A stretch of 64,000 nt of DNA from Paraburkholderia rhynchosiae (GTDB lineage: Bacteria; Pseudomonadota; Gammaproteobacteria; Burkholderiales; Burkholderiaceae). Made by a program: the position numbers and the translations under genes. The DNA lies in the NCBI RefSeq assembly GCF_002879865.1, contig NZ_PNXY01000004.1, positions 186,001-250,000 of the forward strand, read 5' to 3'. This document shows positions 24,234 to 33,200 of the stretch, one piece after another. A model generated the notes under the pieces. It was not told the origin of the DNA and did no database searches. It saw only the letters and a list, made by a program, of their open reading frames with translations. How positions within the stretch are numbered: the stretch's first letter is position 1; every line of letters starts with the position of its first letter.

Positions 24234-26434
24234 GCACGCGTCATCCGGAGGACATCGAAGCAATCGAACCGGCACGGCTCGAACGTTTCGTCGATGCGCG
24301 CTTCTGGAATAGCCGCATCGTCGCGGGTCTCGTCACGCTGTTTGCGCTCGTGATGCTGTACTTCGTCTTCACGGTGCCGCTCGCTTTTTACGAACAGCTG
24401 ACGTTTGCCACCTGCTGCTTCGTCACCGCGCTGCTGTTTCGCCGTCTGCATGGCCGTTACGCGACGATGGTGATGATCATGCTGTCGGTCGTCACGTCGG
24501 GCCGGTATATGTATTGGCGACTCACGTCGACGACTTACTGGGAACATCCGCTCGACGCCGCATGGGGTCTGCTGCTGGTGTCCGCCGAAGTCTATTCGAC
24601 GCTCGTGCTGCTGCTCGGCTACTTCCAGACCGCGTGGCCCCTCAAGCGCAAGCCGATGCCGCTGCCCGTCTCGCGCGACGAATGGCCGACGGTCGACGTC
24701 TTCATTCCGACTTATAACGAACCGCTTTCGGTGGTCAAGCCGACCATCTACGCGGCGCTCGCGCTCGACTATCCGGCCGCGAAACTGTCGATTCACGTGC
24801 TCGACGACGGCCGGCGTCCGGAGTTCAAGGCGTTCTGCGAGGAAGTCGGCGTCAACTGGACGATCCGCACGCACAACCGCCATGCGAAGGCCGGCAACAT
24901 CAACGAAGCGCTGAAGATCACGAACGGCGAATACCTCGCGATTTTCGACTGCGATCACATCCCGACCCGCTCGTTCCTGCAGATCGGCCTCGGCTGGTTC
25001 CTTCGCGACAAGCTGTTGTCGATGTTGCAAACGCCGCACCACTTCTTTTCCGCCGACCCGTTCGAGCGCAATCTCGGCACCTTCCGCAAAGTGCCGAACG
25101 AAGGTGAGCTTTTCTATGGACTCGTGCAGGATGGCAACGATCTGTGGAACGCGACGTTCTTCTGCGGTTCCTGCGCACTGCTGCGCCGGACGATGGTCGA
25201 AGAGATCGGCGGTATCGCGGTGGAAACCGTCACCGAAGACGCGCACACCGCGCTGAAGCTGCACCGCCTCGGCTACACCACCGCGTATCTGGCGATTCCG
25301 CAAGCCGCGGGGCTCGCCACCGAAAGCCTGTCCGGCCACATCGGCCAGCGGATTCGCTGGGCGCGCGGCATGACGCAGATTTTCCGGATCGACAATCCGC
25401 TTACCGGCAAGGGCCTGAAGATCGGCCAGCGTCTTTGCTATCTCAACGCGATGATGCACTTTTTCTACGGCATCCCGCGTCTCGTGTTTCTGACCGCTCC
25501 GCTGTCGTACCTGTTCTTCGGCGCGCACGTGATCGAGGCCGCGGCGAGCACCATCGCGATCTACGCGCTGCCGCACATGATGCACGCGAGCATCACCAAT
25601 TCGCGGATGCAGCGCTCGTTCCGTCATTCGTTCTGGGCCGAGGTATATGAATCGGTGCTGGCGTCTTACATCACCGCGCCCACCTTGCTCGCCCTCATCA
25701 ATCCGAAGCTCGGCAAGTTCAACGTGACGGCCAAGGGCGGCCAGATCGAAAACAACTATTTCGACTGGGCGATTTCGCGGCCCTATCTATTCCTGCTGTT
25801 GCTGAACCTGATCGGGTTCTGCGTGGGCGTCGTGCATATCTATCTGAACTGGCATACGCGCAGCGTCGTGCAGACCACGCTCCTGAATCTGGGCTGGACT
25901 ACCTACAACATGCTGATTCTCGGCGCGAGCGTGGCCGCCGCGCGCGAGCGCCGGCAGATTCGCGCGGTGCACCGCGTGGCGATGGAAATGCCGGTGATGC
26001 TCAAGTTCTCGACGGGCCGCACGCTCGCGTGCAAGACCATCGACTACTCGGAAGGCGGCGTGGGCGTCGCGCTGCCCGCCTCCATTCAGGTGCCGATGCA
26101 CGAGCGCGTCACCGTGTCGCTCTTTCGCGGCGACGAGGAATACGCGTTCCCCGCGACCGTCGGCTTCACGGCGCCCGGCCGCGTGGGCCTGCGCTTTGCC
26201 ACGATGACGCGCGAGCAGGAATACGAGTTCGTCAAGACCACCTTTGCGCGCGCCGACGCCTGGACCGGCTGGGCCGAAGGACGCCAGCAGGACACGCCGC
26301 TGCGCGGCCTCTCGCACGTGCTGACGGTCGGCGCGCGCGGCATCGTGGGCCTCTTCGAGCATCTTTACAACGACCTTCGTAGCTCGATGAAAAGCCGTCC
26401 GGTGGACGTCAAGAAGCTAAAGACCAAAGACTGA
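24230..26434 (+). CDS. bcsA: BcsA, cellulose synthase catalytic subunit (UDP-forming)
   Basis: A 734-residue inner-membrane family 2 glycosyltransferase fused to PilZ. Four membrane segments precede the catalytic domain, which shows VFIPTYNEP (about residue 157), LDDGRRPEF, the DxD motif FDCDH (about 237), the FFCGS finger region, TED (about 335) and QRIRW (about 373). More membrane segments follow, then the c-di-GMP-binding PilZ domain with an RxxxR-type motif (RQIRAVHR, about 574) and DYSEGG (about 604). It polymerises UDP-glucose and extrudes the glucan when c-di-GMP binds. The start at 24230 overlaps the bcsQ stop. The two GGDEF-EAL proteins in the window are candidate regulators of it. 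Confidence 0.97.
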   Translation: MSTRHPEDIEAIEPARLERFVDARFWNSRIVAGLVTLFALVMLYFVFTVPLAFYEQLTFATCCFVTALLFRRLHGRYATMVMIMLSVVTSGRYMYWRLTSTTYWEHPLDAAWGLLLVSAEVYSTLVLLLGYFQTAWPLKRKPMPLPVSRDEWPTVDVFIPTYNEPLSVVKPTIYAALALDYPAAKLSIHVLDDGRRPEFKAFCEEVGVNWTIRTHNRHAKAGNINEALKITNGEYLAIFDCDHIPTRSFLQIGLGWFLRDKLLSMLQTPHHFFSADPFERNLGTFRKVPNEGELFYGLVQDGNDLWNATFFCGSCALLRRTMVEEIGGIAVETVTEDAHTALKLHRLGYTTAYLAIPQAAGLATESLSGHIGQRIRWARGMTQIFRIDNPLTGKGLKIGQRLCYLNAMMHFFYGIPRLVFLTAPLSYLFFGAHVIEAAASTIAIYALPHMMHASITNSRMQRSFRHSFWAEVYESVLASYITAPTLLALINPKLGKFNVTAKGGQIENNYFDWAISRPYLFLLLLNLIGFCVGVVHIYLNWHTRSVVQTTLLNLGWTTYNMLILGASVAAARERRQIRAVHRVAMEMPVMLKFSTGRTLACKTIDYSEGGVGVALPASIQVPMHERVTVSLFRGDEEYAFPATVGFTAPGRVGLRFATMTREQEYEFVKTTFARADAWTGWAEGRQQDTPLRGLSHVLTVGARGIVGLFEHLYNDLRSSMKSRPVDVKKLKTKD

Positions 26435-26437
26435 TCT

Positions 26438-29032
26438 ATGCGCAACAGGATGGCGAAGGGAAGCATCGAACGCTCGAATCACGAGCACATTGAAACCCGC
26501 AGTGGGGCAGACCGGCAGACGCGCCAGGCGCAACGCCCCCGCTCTTCACGGCTGATGCGCGGCCTCGCGTGCTGGCTCGCGTTGCAGACCGCGCTGGCGG
26601 CGCCGCTCGCGTCGGTGGCCGAAGCGGCAGTGGCGGGCGCAGCGCAGACGGCGGATACAACGGCGCCAGGCGCACAAGCCACGCAGAAGGCGCAAGCAAC
26701 CTCGTCGGCCACGGCGGCCACGCATCTGGCCACCGGCACAGGCAACGGCCCTGCGCCGAGCCCCGCCGTGCCCTACGATCCGACCATGCTCCCGCAGACG
26801 CCGTTGGCGACGCCGACGCCGGCGCTCGCCGCGTCGGCGGTAAAAGCACTGGGCGTCAAGACGCCGACCACTGCCGAGCCGGGCACGCTGGTGCCGGGCG
26901 GCCGCCGCCAGACGCTCACGTTCGCCGACCTTGGCGCGCTCGATCCGCTGCAACTGCGCGGCACCGACGGCCAGAACGGCGTCGCGTTCTCCGTGCGCGG
27001 CGACGAAGTGGTGACCGGCGCGATCCTGCATCTGATTTACAGCTACTCGCCCGCGCTGTTGCCGAACATCTCGCAACTCAAGGTACTGGTGAACGGCGAA
27101 GTCGCGGCAACCCTGCCCCTACCGCGCGAACAGGCCGGCATGCTGGTCGCGCGCGACGTGTCGATCGATCCGCGCTTCGTCACCGAATTCAATCACCTGA
27201 ACGTACAGCTGATCGGCCATTACACGACAAGCTGCGAAGATCCGGCGAACTCGTCGCTGTGGGCGACCGTCAGCAACGCGAGCTCGCTTGATCTGACGTA
27301 CGCGTCGCTCGCCAGCAAGCCGGATCTCGCGGCTTTGCCGCAGCCGTTCTTCGACCGACGCGACGTGCGGCGCCTCGAATTGCCGTTCGTGTTTCCGCAG
27401 AAGCCGACCGCCGGCACGCTCGAAGCGGGCGGCATCGTGGCCTCGTGGTTCGGCGCGCTCGCCGGCTATCGCGGCGCGATCTTCCCGGCGCAGCAGGACA
27501 ATGCGCCGCTGTCGGGCAACGCCGTGGTCTTTGCCACCGACGATCAACGCCCGGCCGGCGTCACCATTCCGGCAATCTCCGGCCCGACCATCGCGGTAGT
27601 CGACCGTGAAGCGCCGGCGCGCGGCAAGCTTCTGCTCGTGCTTGGGCGCACGGAAGCCGAGCTGAAGATCGCCGCGCGCGCGCTCGGCATCGGCCAGAAC
27701 ACGCTGACCGGCCCGAGCGCGACGGTCACGCGGCTGAACGAGCTGGCGAAGCGCACGCCGTACGACGCGCCGAACTGGCTGCCGACCAATCGCCCGGTGC
27801 GTTTCGGCGAGCTTGCCGACGCGCGCGACCTGACGGTGTCCGGTTATGACTCCGACGCCGTCCACGTGAACCTGCGCGTGCCACCCGATCTGTTCATGTG
27901 GCACACCAAGGGCGCGCCGATCGACCTGCGCTATCGCTACACGGTGCGTCCGCAGCGCGATCGCTCGTCGCTGAACCTGAGCGTCAACAGCGGTTTCGTG
28001 CAGGCGCTGCCGATTCCGGCCGAGTCCAGCTCGGTGTTCGAACTGGGCCGTTATTTCGCGCATGTGCTGCCCGACAAGACCGCCGAGGCACGCCGCACCG
28101 TGCACATTCCGCCGCTGCTGTTGACGCCGCGCGCACAACTGCGGCTGCACTTTTACTACGACATTCCGAATACCGGCGAATGTCACGGCCGCCTGCTCGA
28201 GAACGTGATCGGCGCGGTCGATCCGAACTCGACCATCGACCTGTCGTCGTTTCCGCATTACATGGCGCTGCCCGATCTCGCGGCGTTCGCGAACAGCGGC
28301 TTCCCGTTCACGCGCATGGCGGATCTGTCGGAAACCGCGGTGATTCTGCCGAACGACCCGGATTCGAGCGACTACAGCCTGTACCTGCTGACCATGGGAC
28401 GCATGGGTGCATCGACCGGCTATCCGGTGGCGGGCGTGACGGTAGGCACCGCCGACGACGTCGACACATACGCGGACAAGGACCTGCTGATCTTCGGCGC
28501 GCCAGGCAAGCAGCCGCTCTTGCAACGCTGGGCCAAGTCGATGCCCTTCTCCAGCGACGGCAACTCGCGCACCTTCCAGCTCTCCGACATCGTCTTCAAG
28601 CTCGAGGACTGGTGGCATGGCGAACGCGGCGTCGAACGCCTGCCCGCGCGCGCCGACCTGACGCTCGTGAGTTCGAACGGCGACGCGCTCCTGACCGGCT
28701 TCGAATCGCCGCTGAAAAAGACCCGCAGCGCAGTGGCTCTCGTCAGCGCAGCCGGCCAGTCGGACGCCGATCTGTCGGCCGCGCTGCTCGACGCCGACGT
28801 GCTGCCGGAGATTCAAGGCGCGATGGCCGTGATCCATGGCCGCACCGTCACCATCACGTCGAACGGCGACGCGTACTTTGTCGGCCACTTGTCGCCGCAG
28901 GAGTATCTGCGCTGGGCGCTGTCCTCGCATCCGCTGCTGTTGATGCTGGGTGGCGTGCTCGCGGCGCTGATCATCGCCGGGCTGTTCTACCGGATGCTGC
29001 GCGCCATCGCGGCACGCCGTCTGAAGGACTAA
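26438..29032 (+). CDS. bcsB: BcsB, periplasmic cellulose synthase subunit
   Basis: An 864-residue periplasmic protein with a C-terminal inner-membrane anchor (PLLLMLGGVLAALIIAGLFY, near residues 832-855). The N-terminus is unusually long: about 45 polar residues before a hydrophobic segment (GLACWLALQTALAAPLASVA), then some 75 Ala/Thr/Pro-rich residues before the first recognisable BcsB region (RRQTLTFADLGALDPLQLRG). Two carbohydrate-binding-domain/flavodoxin-like repeats follow. BcsB guides the glucan through the periplasm and its anchor completes the BcsA channel. The gene starts 3 bases after bcsA. A downstream ATG at 26450 could trim four residues. Confidence 0.93.
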   Translation: MRNRMAKGSIERSNHEHIETRSGADRQTRQAQRPRSSRLMRGLACWLALQTALAAPLASVAEAAVAGAAQTADTTAPGAQATQKAQATSSATAATHLATGTGNGPAPSPAVPYDPTMLPQTPLATPTPALAASAVKALGVKTPTTAEPGTLVPGGRRQTLTFADLGALDPLQLRGTDGQNGVAFSVRGDEVVTGAILHLIYSYSPALLPNISQLKVLVNGEVAATLPLPREQAGMLVARDVSIDPRFVTEFNHLNVQLIGHYTTSCEDPANSSLWATVSNASSLDLTYASLASKPDLAALPQPFFDRRDVRRLELPFVFPQKPTAGTLEAGGIVASWFGALAGYRGAIFPAQQDNAPLSGNAVVFATDDQRPAGVTIPAISGPTIAVVDREAPARGKLLLVLGRTEAELKIAARALGIGQNTLTGPSATVTRLNELAKRTPYDAPNWLPTNRPVRFGELADARDLTVSGYDSDAVHVNLRVPPDLFMWHTKGAPIDLRYRYTVRPQRDRSSLNLSVNSGFVQALPIPAESSSVFELGRYFAHVLPDKTAEARRTVHIPPLLLTPRAQLRLHFYYDIPNTGECHGRLLENVIGAVDPNSTIDLSSFPHYMALPDLAAFANSGFPFTRMADLSETAVILPNDPDSSDYSLYLLTMGRMGASTGYPVAGVTVGTADDVDTYADKDLLIFGAPGKQPLLQRWAKSMPFSSDGNSRTFQLSDIVFKLEDWWHGERGVERLPARADLTLVSSNGDALLTGFESPLKKTRSAVALVSAAGQSDADLSAALLDADVLPEIQGAMAVIHGRTVTITSNGDAYFVGHLSPQEYLRWALSSHPLLLMLGGVLAALIIAGLFYRMLRAIAARRLKD

Positions 29033-29042
29033 CAGGACTGAT

Positions 29043-30236
29043 ATGCGGGTTCGAATCAACAAGAAACGAGGCATGGCACTGATGGCCGGGCTGGGGATGG
29101 GACTGGCGGCGTCAGCGAGTTTCGCCAACCTGGCGAAGGTCGCGCAGGACGCCGCCGCACCCGGAGCATGCGGCGACTGGACGGGCTATCGCACTTTCGT
29201 CCAGCGCTTCGTGCAGGCAGACGGCCGCGTAATCGACTACTCGACGCCGGCTCAACAGACCACCTCCGAAGGTCAGTCGTACGGCCTGTTCTTCGCGCTC
29301 GTCGCGAACGATCGCGCTAACTTTGACCGGCTTCTGAACTGGACCCGCACCAATCTCGCGGGCAATCAGTTCGATCCGCAAAACCTGCGCTTGCCCTCGT
29401 GGCAATGGGGCAAGAAAGCGGACGGTTCGTACGGCGTGCTCGATCCCAATTCCGCGTCCGACTCCGACTTGTGGATCGCCTACGATCTGCTGCAAGCCGG
29501 CCGTCTCTGGCACGACGCGAGCTATACGCAGCTCGGCGAGGCGCTCGCCGAGCGCATCGCCCGCGATGAGATGACCAGCTTGCCCGGCGTCGGTCCCATG
29601 CTGCTGCCTGGGCCGCAAGGCTTCAGAGATGGCGGCGTGACCCGCCTGAATCCGAGCTATCTGCCGTTGCCCGTGCTGCGCGCGCTCGCACATCAAATGC
29701 CGAACGGTCCGTGGAGCAAGCTCGCGCAAAGCGCCTACACGCTCGTCAAGACGACCGCGCCGCAAGGCTTCACGCCCGACTGGGCGGCGTGGCAAAACGG
29801 CCAGTTCGTGGTCGATCCGAAAAACGGCGACACGGGCAGCTACGACGCGATCCGCGTGTATTTGTGGGCCGGTCTCGCCTCACCCGCCGATCCGCTCGCG
29901 AAGCCGTGGCTCGCGGCGCTCGGCGGCATGCGCGCCAAAGTCGCGCAAAACGGCTTTCCGCCCGAGAAGGTTTCATCCACCAGCGGCTCGGCAAGCGGCG
30001 AAGGCCCGCTCAGCTACTGGGGCGCGCTCGCGCCGTACTTCAAGGCGCTCGGCGACGCGCACGGCCTCGGCCTCGCGCGCACGCATCTGGCCGCGCTCGA
30101 CGCTGACGTGCCGGGCCACGATCCGGTTTACTACGACAGAGTGCTGGGCTTGTTCGGCACGGGTTTTATCGACGGACGCTATCGCTTCGACGAAAGCGGC
30201 CGTCTCGTGCCGAGCTGGAGAACCGCATGCGATTGA
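29043..30236 (+). CDS. bcsZ: BcsZ, periplasmic endo-beta-1,4-glucanase (GH8)
   Basis: A 397-residue family 8 glycoside hydrolase with a signal peptide (hydrophobic run ALMAGLGMGLAASASFA). The catalytic acid is Glu76 in TTSEGQSYG, and the likely general base is Asp268 in GSYDAIRVYLW; both match the E. coli BcsZ active site. It trims or edits nascent cellulose and is needed for normal secretion in several species. It lies 10 bases after bcsB, and its 3' end overlaps the bcsC start by 10 bases, so translation of bcsC is probably coupled. Confidence 0.94.
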   Translation: MRVRINKKRGMALMAGLGMGLAASASFANLAKVAQDAAAPGACGDWTGYRTFVQRFVQADGRVIDYSTPAQQTTSEGQSYGLFFALVANDRANFDRLLNWTRTNLAGNQFDPQNLRLPSWQWGKKADGSYGVLDPNSASDSDLWIAYDLLQAGRLWHDASYTQLGEALAERIARDEMTSLPGVGPMLLPGPQGFRDGGVTRLNPSYLPLPVLRALAHQMPNGPWSKLAQSAYTLVKTTAPQGFTPDWAAWQNGQFVVDPKNGDTGSYDAIRVYLWAGLASPADPLAKPWLAALGGMRAKVAQNGFPPEKVSSTSGSASGEGPLSYWGALAPYFKALGDAHGLGLARTHLAALDADVPGHDPVYYDRVLGLFGTGFIDGRYRFDESGRLVPSWRTACD

Positions 30237-33200
30237 ACGCCCTCGCGTTGTCATTGCGCTTCGCGCTGAGCGTCACGACCGTCTGCTGCGTGGCGGCAGC
30301 CGCGCCCGATGCGTTGGCGCAGGCGCTGGGGCAAGGGTCCAAAGACCCATTGAATGTATTGATCGATCAGGGCAAGTACTGGCAATCGCACCATCGCGGC
30401 GACCTCGCGGAGCAGGCCTGGCAGAAGGTACTGCGCATCGATCCCAAACAGCCCGATGCGTTGTACGGCATGGGCATGGTGCTCGCCGACCGCAAGGACG
30501 GCGCGGGCGCGCAGCAATATCTGTCGCGTTTGAAAGCCGTTGCGCCGAACTATCCGAGCCTCGATGAACTCGGCCGGCGGCTCGGCGAATCGAGTCTGCG
30601 CGACCAGACCGTGAACGACGCGCGGCGGCTCGCGCAAAGCGGCCAGAGCGCAAGCGCGGTGCAGGAATATCAGCGCGCCTTGACCGGCAAGCCGGCCACG
30701 CCGGCGTTGCAGCTCGAATACTACCAGGCGCTCTCAGCGACGCCGCAAGGCTGGGATCAGGCGCGTCGCGGGCTCGAACAACTGGCGCGCGACAACCCCG
30801 ACGATCCGCGTTACGCGCTCGCCTTTGCGCAGCATCTGACCTATCGCGACGTCACGCGCCGCGACGGTATCGCGCGGCTGCAAAAACTCGCGGGCGACAG
30901 CACGGTCGGCGCGTCGGCGAAAAAAAGCTGGCGCCAGGCGCTCTTGTGGCTGGACGCGCGGCCCTCGGACGCCGCGCTGTATCAGGCCTATTTGCAAAAC
31001 GCGAACGACGACGCCGCGGTCAAGGCTCGGTTCGATTCGATGGTGCAGCAGGACAAGGCGGCGCGTGAGCGCGCGCAGGAAAACGCCACCGTCGACGCGC
31101 GCGGCCGCACCATCGCCGATGGTTTCACCGCGCTCGATCGCAACGATGCAGCCACGGCGCGCGCGAAGTTTTCGTCGGTCCTGGCCAATAGTCCGAACGA
31201 CACCGACGCGCTCGGCGGCATGGGCATCGCCGCATTGAAGCAGGAGCACTTCGCCGAGGCGCGCAACTACCTGGAGCGCGCCTCGCGCAGCGGTAATCCG
31301 GCGCGCTGGAAAACCGCGCTCGACAGTGCGACCTACTGGACCTACACGAGCGATGCGATCGGCGCGCGCAGCAACGGCGAGTTCGCGAAGGCGAAATCGC
31401 TGTTCGAACGCGCGATCGCGCTGAATCCGTCCGACGTCACCGCGCAACTGCTGCTCGGCGAAATGCTGCTCGCGAACCGCGATCCCGCAGGCGCGGAACA
31501 GGCGTACCGGATGGCGCTGCGCCGTCAGGCCGACAACCCCGATGCGATTCGCGGACTCGTCGGCGCGCTCGCCGCCCAAGGCCGCGGCGACGAAGCGTTG
31601 CAGTTCGCCAATCAGTTGAACACGGAACAGCAATCGAAGGCCGGCGGTATCAACCGTCTGCGAGGCGAAGCGCAGGCCGAGCAAGCGCGCGCGGCCGAAG
31701 CGCGCGGCGATCTGGGCAGCGCTCGCAGTCTCTTCGAAGACGCGCTGCTCAATACGCCCGACGACGCGTGGCTGCGCCTCGACCTTGCGCGCATCTACGT
31801 GCGCCAAGGTGCGGTCGCCAACGCGCGCAGCATGATGGACGGCCTGCTCGCCACGCATCCCGACATGACCGACGCGCTGTATGCAAGCGCGCTGTTGTCG
31901 GCGGAAACGCAGGACTGGTCGGCCGGTCTCGCGCAACTCGAACGCATTCCGACCGCCCAGCGCACCGACGCAATGGCCGCCTTGCAGCATCGCTTGTGGG
32001 TGCATCAGCAAGCCGAGCTCGCCACGCGCATGGCGCGCAGCGGCCAGACGCAACAGGCGCTCGCGACGCTGCATGCCGCCGAGCCGGTGGCAGGCAACAG
32101 TCCCGAACTGATCGGCGTGATCGCGGCCGGCTACCAGCAGGCCGGCGATCCGAACCGCGCGCTCAGTCTCGTGCGCGGCGCCATGAACGCGGCGCCCGGC
32201 AATACGGATTTGCTGCTGCAATACGCAGGCATTCTGTCGGCCACGCAGCAGGAGGCCGAACTTGGCATGGTGATGCGCCGACTCGCATCCATGCAATTGA
32301 CGCCACAGCAGCGCACCGACTTCGGCAATCTGAACCTTGGCATCGTTATCAAGCAATGCGACCTCGTGCGTCAGCGCGGCGATCTCGCCAGCGCCTACGA
32401 CGTGATCGCGCCATGGCTCGCGTCGATGCCCGACAATCCCGATCTGCAAGCGGCGCTCGGCCGTCTGTATGCGACTGCCGGCGACGACCGCAGCGCGCTC
32501 CCGAGCTATCGCGTCGCATTGCGGCGCAAGCCCGACGATCTGAACCTGCTGCAAGCCGCGATTTCCGCTGCGGCGGGAGCGAAGCAGTTCAGCTACGCCG
32601 AAACGCTCGCGACGCAGCTCTTGAACGCCGCGCCCAACGATCCGGGCGTGCTCGCGACCGTCGGGCGCATGTATCGCGCGGAAGGCAAGCTGTCGCTCGC
32701 GTCCACTTATCTGCAACGCTCGCTGGTCGCCGCCAATACGCCGCTGATGGCGAATGCGCCACGCAATGGCGCAGCCAGCAATGTGCCGCGCGGCTGGGAA
32801 ACGGCGATGCGCCGCATCGGCGCCGCGCCGCTGCCCGGCACCAATCCCTTCGAAGGCAAAACCGCGACGGTGACGCCGATCGACGCCGACAACGCTGCGC
32901 TCGGCTTCAATCGTCCGAATGCCGCGCGCGCATCACCTCCCTACTCGCAGTCTTCCTTGCCGACGCAGACCGTGCCGAACTATCCGCCTCCCACGCAGCC
33001 CGCACCGTACGTCGCACCTCATACGGCGCCCGCGCAGCCTTATACGCCGAACAGCGCGCCCGCCGCGCTTCCATACAACGCGCCGCGCCAGGGCGCCGAC
33101 TCGGGCGGCTACGGCCAGGAGAGCTACGGTTCAAGCCAGTCCGGTGCGCCGTTGCAGGCGTATCCTGGACAAACCGGTCAAGTGGGACAAATGGGCCAAG

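Noticed and set aside
29043..29060. GGTTCGAATC resembling a tRNA T-loop
   Set aside because: It lies at the start of bcsZ and no acceptor or anticodon stems surround it.
27119..29128. Open frame of 669 codons antisense to bcsB
   Set aside because: It mirrors bcsB in a GC-rich genome and has the Arg/His/Gln-rich composition typical of a shadow frame, with no recognisable domain.
30734..32716. Open frame of 660 codons antisense to bcsC
   Set aside because: Same reason: it lies wholly opposite the TPR region and looks compositionally like a shadow.
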